Notes under the pieces: generated by a model
The model's database searches: none
What the model was told of the DNA's origin: nothing
What the model saw: the letters and a program-made list of their open reading frames with translations, nothing else
NCBI GenBank assembly: GCA_035461525.1
Contig: DATHVD010000046.1
Coordinates: 1-64,000, forward strand
Length of the DNA: 64,000 nt
Direction of reading: 5' to 3'
Source of the DNA: JAIBJN01 sp035461525
Lineage (GTDB): Bacteria; Actinomycetota; Thermoleophilia; Gaiellales; Gaiellaceae
Program-made: the position numbers and the translations under genes
In this document: piece after piece, positions 17,639 through 26,334 of the stretch
Numbering within the stretch: position 1 is the stretch's first letter
Layout of the letters: each line of letters begins with the position of its first letter

Positions 17639-18172
17639 TCAAGCGAGCTTCACGACCGCGTCGCCCGCGCGGACGGTGCCGGGCTCGACGACGCGGGCGT
17701 TCACGCCGCGGAGGCGGAGCGTGCGGCCCTCGCCCTTGTTCACGAGCTTCAGCGCCTCAACGCCGAAGCGGGCCCGGAACTTGGCGCAGCCCGTGTGCGG
17801 GAGGCCCGTTACCTCGACGACCGCCCCACCGACCGCGAGGCGCGTCCCGGCCGGGAGGTTGTCCACGCCGAGGTCGAGGTCGACGTAGAGCTGGTCGCCG
17901 GCGAGGGGCCAGCGGTCGCGGCTTCCCGCGACGAGCTGCGCGAGGCGCGCGTTCATGAGCGTGAGCTGCGCGTCGGCTGCGCGAGACCCGAGCGCCCAGC
18001 GGTCGCCGACGAGCCCTTCGTCCAGGTCGAGCAGCGCCTCGGCGAGCACCTCGCGCTCGTTCTCCGCCGGCCGGCGCACGATCAGCTCGACCGTGCCCGC
18101 GTCCGCCGGCGACGCGCGCACCTCGCCGAGGCCCGCGAAGAGCTCCTCCCTGGTCGCATGCTCCGCGATCAT
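17639..18172 (-). CDS. MOSC-domain protein
   Basis: A 177-residue protein with the MOSC (molybdenum-cofactor sulfurase C-terminal) beta fold: IVRRPAENEREVLAEALLDLDEGLVGDRW, then DAQLTLMNARL, and the conserved Cys in LPHTGCAKFRARFG, where this family places the sulfur- or cofactor-binding Cys. MOSC proteins deal with molybdenum cofactor or sulfur transfer; the substrate is unknown. The ATG overlaps the stop of the cyclase fusion gene by four bases (ATGA), so it is co-translated with it. Why these two should be linked is not clear. Confidence 0.85.
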   Translation of the reverse strand: MIAEHATREELFAGLGEVRASPADAGTVELIVRRPAENEREVLAEALLDLDEGLVGDRWALGSRAADAQLTLMNARLAQLVAGSRDRWPLAGDQLYVDLDLGVDNLPAGTRLAVGGAVVEVTGLPHTGCAKFRARFGVEALKLVNKGEGRTLRLRGVNARVVEPGTVRAGDAVVKLA

Positions 18173-21100
18173 GCGACCTCCTCCCGCTTCCGCACGACGA
18201 CCGCGTCCAGATGGGCGCGCGAGAGCGGGCTCGCCCAGAGGCCCTCGACCCAGGGACGGCGGAGCAGCGCCGAGCGCGGATAGGCGAGCGGCAGGATCGC
18301 CGCGTGCTCGGCCACCCAGAGGCGGTCGACCTCGTGGTAGGCGCGCATGCGCTCGCCCTGGTCCTGGGCCGAGCGGCCCTGCTCGAGGAGCTCGAGGATC
18401 TCGTCGTCGCGGTAGAACGGCCCGTGAGAGGTGAGGAGCCCGCGGAAGAACCCGTCCGGGTCGGGGTAGTCCGCCGTCCAGCCGGTCAGCCACATGGAGG
18501 CGTCGTCGAAGGCGTCGGGCTCGACGGGCCCGGGCGCGGCCGTCACCTGCACGCGCGCCCCGATAGCCCGCCACATCTCCACCAGCGGCTCCGCGGGCTG
18601 GAACCAGGTCGGGAGGACGATCTCGACCTCGGGCAGTCCCTTGCCGCCGGGGTGGCCGGCCTCGTCGAGAAGAGCGCGCGCCGTCTCGAGGTCGTACTCG
18701 GGCCCGACCCGGTGCGAGTGCGCCGGCATCGCCGGCGGGATGGCGCCGCCTCTGGTCGCCGCGCGCGCGAGCTGCAGCGCCGGCGAGGTGGCGACGAGGA
18801 GCTCACGGTCGATCGCGTGCGAGAACGCCCGGCGCACGAGTTCGTTCGAGAACGGCGGCCGGTCGGCGCGGAAGCCCACGTACTGGAGGCCGAGCTCGGA
18901 GACGAGGTCGCGCAGCGTCTCGGGCTCGTCCTCCGGCACCGGGTTGTGGACGTGCAGGAGGTCGAACCGGCCGCGCTGCCACGCCTCGATCATCTCCGCG
19001 CCCTTCGAGTGAAACGTGAAGGCGATCTCGCCCACATTCCCCCGCGGGCCCGCCCAGTGCTCGTTCGCGCGGAGGAGCGCATGCTCGTCGTCGAACTCGA
19101 CGAGTGTGAAGGGCCCGTTGCCGACAAGGTTCTCCGGCTTCGCCCAGTCGTCGCCGAGAGCCTCGCAGCGGTGGCGCGGCCAGGGGAAGGCCCAGGCCGA
19201 GCAGAGGACGTAGGGGAAGTAGCTGCGCGGCTCGCGCAGGCGCACCTCGAGGGTGCGGTCGTCGAGCGCCTCGGCCGTCTCGACATCCTCCATCAGGAAG
19301 GACGTGCGCGTCTCCAGCTCGCGCATCCGCCGCCACGCGTAGGCGAAGTCCTCGGCGGTGACCGGCTCGCCGTCGCTCCAGCGCACGTCCTCGCCGAGCC
19401 GGAAGAGGTAGCTGAGGCCGTCCGCGGAGACGCGGAAGTTGTCCGCCATCGCCGGGACGACGTTCAGCTCGGCGTCCACCATCAGAAGCCCGCGGAAGAG
19501 GAGCTCGGAGAAGTAGCCGGCCTCGGTCGTGTAGATGTCCCCGGGCGCGAGCTCGCGCGGGAGCGCCGATGCCGTCTCGAGCCGCGCCGTGGGCGGAAGC
19601 CGCGGATCCTCGCCGACGCGGCAGCAGAACGCCTCGTCGTACATCTCCTCCGCCTTCTCGAAGTCGAAGGCGAGGTGGTAGGCGAGCGCCATCTTGAAGA
19701 GCGTGTCGCGGGCCCGCCGCTCGTCGCCGAGGCGGGCGAGGAAGACTCGCGCGCGGCTGTAGTGCTCGAGCGCCTCCTTGTCGGCGTAGACCGCGCGCGC
19801 GGCGTCGCCCGCCTTCAGCAGGTACTCGACGGCCTTCTCCGGCTCGTCCGCCTCCGTGAAGTGGCGGGCGAGGAGCCCGTAGGCCTCCTCCGGGGACTCG
19901 CGGTAGATCTCCTCCAGCGCTTCGCCGACCTGCTTGTGGAGCTTGCGCCGCTTCGAGTCGACGAGGCTCGCGTAGGCGACCTCCTGGACGAGGCCGTGGC
20001 GGAAGCGGTACTCCGGGTTGGGGCGGCGGCGCTTCTCGACGATCAGGTCGAGCCGTTGCAGCTCCGTGAGCGCGCGCAGGAGCCGGTCGCGTGGGACGAG
20101 CCGCTCGAGGAGGGGCAGGCCGAAGGTGCGGCCGATCACGGCCGCGAGCGAGAGCGCCTCGCGCGTCTCCGGGTCGAGGCGGTCGAGGCGGGCCTGCAGC
20201 GTTCCCTGGACGACCGCAGGAATCGAGAGCTCGTCCTCGGAGACTGCCAGCTTCCAGCCGCCGTTCTGCCGCTGGAGGACGCCGCGCTCGACGAGGTCAC
20301 GGAACGCCTCCTCGAGGAAGAAGGGATTGCCGCCGGACCGCTCGGCGAGGAGCTCCACGACGCTCTCCGGGATCTCGCCGTCGGCGGCGTTGCCGACGAG
20401 GACGCGCGAGGAGTCGGGCGGAAGCGGGCGCAGCTCGATCTCGCGGTAGCGGTGCGGGTAGTGCTGCCGGGCGCGCTCGCCCAGGCGCCAGGAGCCGTGC
20501 TCACGCTCGGGGCGGTAGAGGAAGAAGAGGGCGACTGCGGACTCCTCGGTGACGGCGAGAAGCGACTCGAGCAGCTCGAGCGTCGCCTCGTCCGCCCAGT
20601 GCAGGTCCTCGAAGGCGAGGCAGAGCGGCAGCTCCTCCGCCAGCTCGCAGACGAGGTCGTGGAAGACCTCGAAGGTGCGCGACTGGATGCTCTCGCGGTT
20701 GAGCTCGCGGATCGACTGAGCCGCCTCGGGCTCGAGCGTGAGCCCGACGAGGCTGGCGAAGAACGGATAGCTCTCGTCGGCCTCTTCCTGCCCGAAGAGG
20801 TGTGCCAGCTCGGCCTTCAGCTCGAGCCGCACGCGGGCCTCCGGGGTCGTCGCGCCGACGCCGAGCCACTCGCGCAGGAGGTCGCGGATCGGCCAGTAGG
20901 GGAAGCTCTGCGCGTACGAGACGCCGCGCGCCTCGATGAAGCGCACGTCCTCGCGGTAGCGGTTCCGCGCCTCCCAGACGAGCCGCGTCTTGCCGATTCC
21001 CGGCTCGCCGACGATCGAGACGATCGCGCCGCGCCCTTCGACGAGGGCGTCCATCGTGCGCTCGAGGACGGTGAGCTCGAAGTCGCGGCCGACGAGCGGC

Positions 21101-21708
21101 AGCGTCGGCGGCGAGGGCTCGGACTCGAGCACCCGCGTGACGCGGAACGTGTCGAGCGGCGCGCTCACCCCCTTGAGGTCTTGCGAGCCCATCTCCTCCA
21201 GCTCGAAGCAGGTCTCGACCTGCCGCTTCGTCGTCGGGCCGGTCACGACGCCGCCCCGGCCGGCGATCTCCTGGAAGCGCGAGGCGACGTTGACCGTGTC
21301 GCCGAGGGCGTTCCAGCGGTCGTAGCCGTCGTCGCCGTCGCGCTCCGGGGCGACGACCACGGGGCCTGTGTTGACGCCGATGCGAACGGCGAGCTCGACG
21401 CCGTAGGCGGCCTTGACCTCCTGTGCGTACTGGCCGATCGCGCGCTGGATGGCGAGGGCGGCCCGGAGCGCGCGCTCGGCGTCGTCCTCGTGGGCGACCG
21501 GCACGCCGAAGACGGCGAGCAGCTCGTCGCCGACGAGCTGGGCGACGGTGCCGTCGTAGCGGCGCACCTGCTCGGCCATGACCCGCATCACCTCGTCGAT
21601 CAGGAACTTCGAGCGCTCTGGCCCGAGGGCCTCGCCGATCGCCGTCGAGCCGACGACGTCGGCGACGAGCACGGAGACGATCCGCCGCTCACCCGTTGCC
21701 ACCGCCAT
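18169..21708 (-). CDS. Class III nucleotidyl cyclase / STAND-type ATPase / peptide-binding (SBP_bac_5) fusion
   Basis: An 1179-residue protein with no signal peptide. Domain order: class III cyclase (about 5-185) with metal Asp17 (VADVVGST) and Asp61 (VGDELLAVFG) and NALGDTVNVASR (133-144); AAA_16/STAND-like ATPase (about 205-580) with Walker A GEPGIGKT (234-241) and Walker B LCLAFEDLHWAD (362-373); a TPR-like helical stretch (about 600-700); and a full family-5 solute-binding domain (about 715-1165; VRWSDGEPVTAEDFAYAWRR, VGNGPFTL). That last domain normally binds peptides outside the cell; here it must be cytoplasmic, as in the SgrR regulator. A TATAAC hexamer ends seven bases before the ATG. 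Confidence 0.88.
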   Translation of the reverse strand: MAVATGERRIVSVLVADVVGSTAIGEALGPERSKFLIDEVMRVMAEQVRRYDGTVAQLVGDELLAVFGVPVAHEDDAERALRAALAIQRAIGQYAQEVKAAYGVELAVRIGVNTGPVVVAPERDGDDGYDRWNALGDTVNVASRFQEIAGRGGVVTGPTTKRQVETCFELEEMGSQDLKGVSAPLDTFRVTRVLESEPSPPTLPLVGRDFELTVLERTMDALVEGRGAIVSIVGEPGIGKTRLVWEARNRYREDVRFIEARGVSYAQSFPYWPIRDLLREWLGVGATTPEARVRLELKAELAHLFGQEEADESYPFFASLVGLTLEPEAAQSIRELNRESIQSRTFEVFHDLVCELAEELPLCLAFEDLHWADEATLELLESLLAVTEESAVALFFLYRPEREHGSWRLGERARQHYPHRYREIELRPLPPDSSRVLVGNAADGEIPESVVELLAERSGGNPFFLEEAFRDLVERGVLQRQNGGWKLAVSEDELSIPAVVQGTLQARLDRLDPETREALSLAAVIGRTFGLPLLERLVPRDRLLRALTELQRLDLIVEKRRRPNPEYRFRHGLVQEVAYASLVDSKRRKLHKQVGEALEEIYRESPEEAYGLLARHFTEADEPEKAVEYLLKAGDAARAVYADKEALEHYSRARVFLARLGDERRARDTLFKMALAYHLAFDFEKAEEMYDEAFCCRVGEDPRLPPTARLETASALPRELAPGDIYTTEAGYFSELLFRGLLMVDAELNVVPAMADNFRVSADGLSYLFRLGEDVRWSDGEPVTAEDFAYAWRRMRELETRTSFLMEDVETAEALDDRTLEVRLREPRSYFPYVLCSAWAFPWPRHRCEALGDDWAKPENLVGNGPFTLVEFDDEHALLRANEHWAGPRGNVGEIAFTFHSKGAEMIEAWQRGRFDLLHVHNPVPEDEPETLRDLVSELGLQYVGFRADRPPFSNELVRRAFSHAIDRELLVATSPALQLARAATRGGAIPPAMPAHSHRVGPEYDLETARALLDEAGHPGGKGLPEVEIVLPTWFQPAEPLVEMWRAIGARVQVTAAPGPVEPDAFDDASMWLTGWTADYPDPDGFFRGLLTSHGPFYRDDEILELLEQGRSAQDQGERMRAYHEVDRLWVAEHAAILPLAYPRSALLRRPWVEGLWASPLSRAHLDAVVVRKREEVA

Positions 21709-21715
21709 ACCGAGA

Positions 21716-21721
21716 GTTATA
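21716..21721 (-). promoter_or_regulatory. Leaderless -10 of the cyclase fusion gene
   Basis: Minus strand TATAAC (21721 to 21716) ends seven bases before the ATG at 21708. No -35 is evident. Confidence 0.45.
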
Positions 21722-21751
21722 GCCGTGCGGAAGGCCTCTCCGGGCTCCGGC

Positions 21752-22225
21752 TCAGAGCGCGGAGACGGCCTCGCGCCGGCACCGCTCCAGCCCGTCGATC
21801 TGGCTCTGGGCCCGCTCGGCGAGCGCCGCGAAGTCGAACGCGGCGAGGCGTGGCTCCGCGGGAGCGAGCACGGCGAGGGCGTCCCAGAGCGACTTCTTCC
21901 CGGTGACGCCGAGCACGAGCGCCTCGAGCTCGACGAGGCGGGAGAGCGGCGAGTACGAGAGCAGCCGCCCGTTGAGCTTCAGGCGGCCGGCCTTCTCCGC
22001 CACCCAGGCGAGCCGCGGCTTCACGCGCGACGGCGAGACGTCGAGGGCGCGCATGACCGCGAGGAGCGCGCCGCGATCCTCCTCGATCTCGCGCGTGAGG
22101 CCGGCGAGGAAGTCGCCGAGCTCACCGCCCTCGTTCGACCGCTGTGAACGGCGGGCGAGCTCGACGCCGGCGACGGAGCCCGCGAGGTGGTCGTTCAGGT
22201 AGACGGAGAGGAGGCGCTTCTCCAT
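21752..22225 (-). CDS. Conserved all-helical protein, ferritin-like by appearance
   Basis: A 157-residue protein I do not recognise by name. It begins MEKRLLSVYLNDHLAGSVAG and is almost wholly helical, with regularly spaced Glu, Asp and Arg, like small ferritin-like four-helix bundles (VELARRSQRSN, FLAGLTREIEEDRGALL, LEALVLGVTGKKSLWDALAV). No signal peptide. Metal-binding ExxH pairs are not clear, so an iron role is not supported. It follows dus by 29 bases on the same strand and is probably in its operon. Confidence 0.6.
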   Translation of the reverse strand: MEKRLLSVYLNDHLAGSVAGVELARRSQRSNEGGELGDFLAGLTREIEEDRGALLAVMRALDVSPSRVKPRLAWVAEKAGRLKLNGRLLSYSPLSRLVELEALVLGVTGKKSLWDALAVLAPAEPRLAAFDFAALAERAQSQIDGLERCRREAVSAL

Positions 22226-22254
22226 CTCGTCGGTGTCCCCGGAGTGGGGAGGCG

Positions 22255-23313
22255 CTAACCGCCGCCGTACACGGAGATCGGCAGGTCGAGGAGGACGTCG
22301 TCCTCTGCGGGCAGCTCCCCCTCGAGCCGCGCGAGGACTTCGGCCGCGCCGGGCGCCGCGGCGAAGAGGCGCTCCTCCACCTCGGCGAGCGTGCCGAGCT
22401 GGACGAGCTCCTGCTTGAACGGCTTCGGGAAGCGGCCGCGGCCCAGGTACCAGCCGTAGAACTTCTTCAGGAAGCCCGTGGCGCGCTCGACGCCGATCTC
22501 CTGCACGGTCGCCCGCATGAAGAGGACGAGCTCCGCCACGACCTCCTCGCGCCCCGGCTCGCTCTCGCCGGCGCCCGCGATCTCGCCCACCGCCCACGGG
22601 TTGCCCTGGGCGGCGCGGCCGACCATCACCGCTGCGCAGCCCGTCTCGTCCAGAAGCCTCTGGGCGACCGCGCGCGAGGTCACGTCCCCGGAGGCGATCA
22701 CGGGGACGTCGACGCGCTCGACGAGCTCGGCGGTGAGCGCGTGGTCGGCCGTGCCCGTGTACATCTGCTTCGCCGAGCGGGGGTGGAGGGTGAGCGCCTG
22801 CGCGCCCGCCTCGACGAGCCGCGGCCCGACGTCGAGTGCCGCGCGGGAGCCGTTCGCCAGTCCGCGCCGCATCTTCACGGTGACCGGGACGGAGACTGCC
22901 TCCGCGACCGTCTCCACGATCGCGCAGGCGCGGCCGGGATCTTCGAGAAGGGTGGCGCCCGCGCCCGTCTTCGTCACCTTGCGGACGGGGCAACCGAAGT
23001 TCAGGTCGACGATGTCCGCGCCCGCGTCCTCGACCATGCGGGCCGCCTGGGCCATCGCCGCGGGCTCCGAGCCGAAGATCTGCACGGCGAGCGGGCTCTC
23101 GTCGCGGCCGATGCGCAGGTAGCCGAGCGTGCGCTCGTTCCCGTGGGCGAGCCCGGCGCAGCTCACCATCTCCGAGCAGACGAGCCCGGCCCCGAAGCGG
23201 CGGCCCTGGCGGCGGAAGGCCTGCACGCTGACGCCCGCCATCGGCGCCAGGACGACGCGTGTCGGGATCTCGACCCTCCCGATGCGCCACGGAGAGCGGA
23301 TGCTCACGCCCAT
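22255..23313 (-). CDS. tRNA-dihydrouridine synthase (DusB-like)
   Basis: A 352-residue flavoenzyme reducing uridine to dihydrouridine in tRNA. The FMN barrel shows VLAPMAGVSVQAFRR near 20-34, the catalytic Cys in DLNFGCPVRKVTKTGAGA, VTVKMRRG, the HPRSAKQMYTG strand and the GRAAQGNPW loop; the C-terminal helical tRNA-binding domain (about 245-350) follows with FLKKFYGWYLG. The ATG at 23313 lies seven bases after TACGAT. It is divergent from greA. Confidence 0.9.
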   Translation of the reverse strand: MGVSIRSPWRIGRVEIPTRVVLAPMAGVSVQAFRRQGRRFGAGLVCSEMVSCAGLAHGNERTLGYLRIGRDESPLAVQIFGSEPAAMAQAARMVEDAGADIVDLNFGCPVRKVTKTGAGATLLEDPGRACAIVETVAEAVSVPVTVKMRRGLANGSRAALDVGPRLVEAGAQALTLHPRSAKQMYTGTADHALTAELVERVDVPVIASGDVTSRAVAQRLLDETGCAAVMVGRAAQGNPWAVGEIAGAGESEPGREEVVAELVLFMRATVQEIGVERATGFLKKFYGWYLGRGRFPKPFKQELVQLGTLAEVEERLFAAAPGAAEVLARLEGELPAEDDVLLDLPISVYGGG

Positions 23314-23320
23314 GGAGGAG

Positions 23321-23326
23321 ATCGTA
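23321..23326 (-). promoter_or_regulatory. Leaderless -10 of dus
   Basis: Minus strand TACGAT (23326 to 23321) is followed by seven bases and the ATG at 23313. A CTGAAA at 16 bases upstream may be the -35. Confidence 0.45.
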
Positions 23327-23363
23327 GCCTTCGCTCGAGCGTTTTCAGGCTTGACGGAGCGGC

Positions 23364-23369
23364 TACAAT
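23364..23369 (+). promoter_or_regulatory. -10 element of greA
   Basis: TACAAT, a 5-of-6 match to the consensus, leaves a leader of about 58 bases with a GGCGC/GCGCC hairpin and a GGAGGAAG ribosome site. This gene is not leaderless. A TTGACG lies too close (7 bases) to act as its -35. Confidence 0.45.
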
Positions 23370-23433
23370 GTCCGCCTTCGGGCGGCGCGTCAGCGCCGCG
23401 TTCGTCTGTCTTGAGGGGGTTCGGAGGAAGGCA

Positions 23434-23907
23434 GTGAAGGAGATCATTCTCACTCCAGAGGGCCACGAGAGGCTCAAGGAAGAGATCGAGGAGCTCTCGA
23501 CGGTGAAGCGCCGCGAGGTCGCGGAGCGCATCAAGCAGGCCCGCGAGTTCGGGGACATCGCCGAGAACTCGGAGTACGACGACGCGAAGAACGAGCAGGC
23601 GATGCTCGAGCACCGGATCGCCACGCTCGAGGAGCGGCTGAAGGCGGCCCGCGTCATCGACGCCGACGAGATCACGACCGACGTCGTCAGCGTCGGCACG
23701 GTCGTGCGCCTGCGCGACGTCGACGCCAAGGAGACGATCGAGTACGCGATCGTCGGCTCGGCCGAGGCGAACCCCGCGGAGCACAAGCTCTCGAACGAGT
23801 CGCCGGTCGGCAAGGCGATCCTCGGCCGCAAGAAGGGCGAGACCGTCGAGGTCGCCGCCCCGCGCGGGTCGCTCAAGTACAAGATCATGGACATCAAGGC
23901 CGCGTAG
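23434..23907 (+). CDS. greA: Transcription elongation factor GreA
   Basis: A 157-residue factor that makes stalled RNA polymerase cleave its backtracked transcript. The N-terminal coiled coil carries the acidic tip REFGDIAENSEYDDAKN with the Asp and Glu that enter the polymerase channel; the C-terminal FKBP-like domain has ESPVGKAILGRKKGETVEV. Length matches the family exactly. The start is GTG with GGAGGAAG five bases upstream. lysS follows 82 bases later, a pairing often seen in actinobacteria and firmicutes. Confidence 0.95.
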   Translation: MKEIILTPEGHERLKEEIEELSTVKRREVAERIKQAREFGDIAENSEYDDAKNEQAMLEHRIATLEERLKAARVIDADEITTDVVSVGTVVRLRDVDAKETIEYAIVGSAEANPAEHKLSNESPVGKAILGRKKGETVEVAAPRGSLKYKIMDIKAA

Positions 23908-23976
23908 CGGCCCTCCCGGCGCCACCTGTCCCGCGCGGCCCGCCGCCCGCCTCGAGGGGGCGCCCGCGCGACTCAC

Positions 23977-23982
23977 TAGACT
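23977..23982 (+). promoter_or_regulatory. Leaderless -10 of lysS
   Basis: TAGACT is followed by seven bases and the ATG at 23990; no ribosome site is present. Confidence 0.5.
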
Positions 23983-23989
23983 CGCCGCG

Positions 23990-25366
23990 ATGAGCGCCCG
24001 CCCGCCCAGCCTTCCGACGCGGTTTCCCGACCGCGACGAGATCGCCGCCGTCCGCCTCGAGGCCGACGCGCTCGAGGCCGGGGAGGAGGGGGACGTAACC
24101 CGGCGCCTCGCCGGGAGGGTACTCGGCCGGCGCGGGCACGGGAAGCTCGTCTTCCTCGACCTCGCCGACCGCTCGGGGCGGATCCAGCTCCTCGCCGCCG
24201 CCGACCGCGCCGGTCCGGTCGACCTCGACCTCGGCGACATCGTCGGCGTCGCCGGCAAGCCGACGAAGACGCGTCGCGGCGAGCCGTCCCTCGCCGTCGA
24301 CGAGCTCGTGCTCCTGGCGAAGACGGCGCGGCCGCTCCCGGACACGTACCACGGGCTCGTGGACGCCGAGACCCGCTACCGCAAGCGGTACCTCGACCTG
24401 CTGGTGAACGAGGAGACGAGGCGCGACTTCGTGCTCCGGAGCGCGATCGTCTCCTCGATCCGCCGCCGTCTCGACGCGGACGGGTTCGTCGAGGTGGAGA
24501 CGCCGGTGCTGCAGCCGCGCTACGGCGGCGCCTTCGCGGAGCCGTTCGTCACCCACCACAACGAGCTCGACCGCGACCTCTACCTGCGGATCGCCACCGA
24601 GCTCTACCTCAAGCGCCTCATCGTCGGCGGCCTCGAGCGCGTGTACGAGATCGGCAAGGACTTCCGCAACGAAGGCGTCTCCTACAAGCACCAGCCCGAG
24701 TTCACGATGCTCGAGTGGTACGAGGCCTACGCCGACTACTCGGACACGATGGCGCGCATCGAGACCCTCCTCGCCGGCGTCGCCGAGGACGTCCTCGGGA
24801 GGACGAAGGTGACCTTCCGCGGCAAGGAGGTCGACCTCGCGCCCCCGTGGCGGCGTCTCCGGCTCGTGGACGCGCTCGAGGAGCTGGGGCTCTGGACGCG
24901 GGACGAGGCCGACCTGCGCGCGCGCCTCGAGGAGCGCGGCGTCGACACGGCCGCCGACCGCACGTGGGCGCAGCTCGTCGACCATGCGCTCGGACACCTC
25001 GTCGAGCCGGAGCTCGCCGAGCCAACGATGATCCACGACTACCCGGTGGAGCTCTCGCCCTTCGCGCGCACCCGGGACGACGACCCGACCATGACCGAGC
25101 GGTTCGAGTACTACGTCGCCGGGATGGAGCTCGGGAACGCCTACACCGAGATCAACGACCCGGACGAGCAGACCGCCCGCTTCGCGGAGCAGGCGGGCGT
25201 GGCCGGCGGAGAGCCCGGCGACCCCGACTTCGTCGAGGCCCTCGCCCACGGGATGCCGCCGACGGGCGGCCTCGGCCTCGGGCTCGACCGGCTCGTCATG
25301 CTCCTCACGGGGCGCGAGACGATCCGCGACGTGATCCTCTTCCCGACCCTCCGCGAGCGCGAGTGA
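23990..25366 (+). CDS. lysS: Lysyl-tRNA synthetase, class II
   Basis: A 458-residue enzyme charging tRNA-Lys. N-terminal OB fold (about 30-125: GRVLGRRGHGKLVFLDLADR), linker RYRKRYLDLLVN, class II motif 1, motif 2 FRNEGVSYKHQPEFTMLEW and motif 3 GLGLGLDRLVMLLTG near the C-terminus. It is shorter than the roughly 500-residue enzymes of other bacteria, mainly because it starts directly at the OB fold. The TGA overlaps the GTG of the first glycosyltransferase of the polysaccharide locus, so that gene may be co-translated with lysS. Confidence 0.94.
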   Translation: MSARPPSLPTRFPDRDEIAAVRLEADALEAGEEGDVTRRLAGRVLGRRGHGKLVFLDLADRSGRIQLLAAADRAGPVDLDLGDIVGVAGKPTKTRRGEPSLAVDELVLLAKTARPLPDTYHGLVDAETRYRKRYLDLLVNEETRRDFVLRSAIVSSIRRRLDADGFVEVETPVLQPRYGGAFAEPFVTHHNELDRDLYLRIATELYLKRLIVGGLERVYEIGKDFRNEGVSYKHQPEFTMLEWYEAYADYSDTMARIETLLAGVAEDVLGRTKVTFRGKEVDLAPPWRRLRLVDALEELGLWTRDEADLRARLEERGVDTAADRTWAQLVDHALGHLVEPELAEPTMIHDYPVELSPFARTRDDDPTMTERFEYYVAGMELGNAYTEINDPDEQTARFAEQAGVAGGEPGDPDFVEALAHGMPPTGGLGLGLDRLVMLLTGRETIRDVILFPTLRERE

Positions 25367-26334
25367 CCGGCGGGGGCGAGGCCGTCCCCGCGGTCTCGGT
25401 CGTCGTCCCGACGCTCGACCGGCCGGCCCGGGCGGCCGCCGTCGTCGGCGGGCTCCTCGCCGGCGACGAGCCGCCGCCCGAGCTCCTGGTCGTCGACCAG
25501 AGCGAGGGCGACGAGACGCGGCTCGCGCTCGAGCGCCTCGGCGACGAGCGCGTCCGCCACGTGAGCCACGCCCCGCCCTCGACCTCGGGCGCCCGCAACG
25601 AGGGCGCCCGCCTGGCCCGCGGCGAGTACGTGGCCTTCCTCGACGACGACGTCGTCGTCGGGCCCGGCTGGCTGGCGTCCGTGCGGGCCGAGCTCGCCCG
25701 CCTCGACCTTCCCGACGCCGTCTACGGCGAGGTGCGGGCCCCGGAGGGGTTCGTCCCCGGCCGCACGACCCTGCCCGTGAGCATCTTCCGCGTCGAGGAC
25801 GCACAGGTGTGGGACAGGCCCGTGCACCCGAACCGGCTCGGCTACTCGGCCAACTGCGTCGTCCGCCGTTCCGTCTTCCTGGCCGCGGGCGGGTTCGACC
25901 CGAGGCTCGGCCCGGGCACGCGCTTCCCCGGGGCCGAGGACATGGACCTCGGCTACCGCCTCCTGAAGGAAGGTCGGCGTGTCGCCTCGACGCCGGGCTT
26001 TTCCGTCGTCCACGAGCAGTGGCGGGCCCCGGCCGAGCTGCCGCGCCTCTACTACGGCTACAACGTCGGCGGCGCGGCGTTCTGCGCGAAGCACCTGCGC
26101 GCCCGCGACCCCCGCGCGCTCCGCTTCCTCCTCGTCCAGGTCCGGGACGACGCGAAGATGCTCGCCAGCGCGCTCAAGCGCCGCTCGCGTCTGCGGGCCC
26201 GGGTCGCCGCGGCCCGCACGGCGGGCACGTGGAGCGGCCTCGCGCGCGGGCTCAGAGAGCTCGGCGCCATGTCCGCCGGGTCGCCGCCAGGCCGCGATAC
26301 CTTCCCAGGATCCCCGCCAGACGGCGGTAGTTGA
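25363..26334 (+). CDS. Glycosyltransferase family 2, EPS locus
   Basis: A 323-residue GT-A glycosyltransferase. Motifs: SVVVPTLDRP at the N-terminus, LVVDQSEGD, the NEGARLARGEYVAFLDDDV metal-site region (DDD near 95), a YSANCVVRRSVFLAAGGFD acceptor stretch and GAEDMDLGYRLLKEG with the ED catalytic base. No membrane segments. The start GTG overlaps the lysS stop (GTGA). Its last 27 codons run antisense to the end of the next gene, an 83-base convergent overlap, and are Gly/Pro/Ser-rich, suggesting an extended C-terminus. Donor and acceptor unknown. Confidence 0.85.
   Translation: MTGGGEAVPAVSVVVPTLDRPARAAAVVGGLLAGDEPPPELLVVDQSEGDETRLALERLGDERVRHVSHAPPSTSGARNEGARLARGEYVAFLDDDVVVGPGWLASVRAELARLDLPDAVYGEVRAPEGFVPGRTTLPVSIFRVEDAQVWDRPVHPNRLGYSANCVVRRSVFLAAGGFDPRLGPGTRFPGAEDMDLGYRLLKEGRRVASTPGFSVVHEQWRAPAELPRLYYGYNVGGAAFCAKHLRARDPRALRFLLVQVRDDAKMLASALKRRSRLRARVAAARTAGTWSGLARGLRELGAMSAGSPPGRDTFPGSPPDGGS

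Noticed and set aside
23351..23369. TTGACG plus TACAAT as a -35/-10 pair for greA
   Set aside because: They are only seven bases apart, too close for a sigma-A promoter; only the TACAAT is kept as a possible -10.
22255..25804. Long open frames on the strands opposite greA, lysS and other genes
   Set aside because: They are Arg/Ala/Pro-rich mirror frames caused by high GC and third-position bias, with no family motifs.
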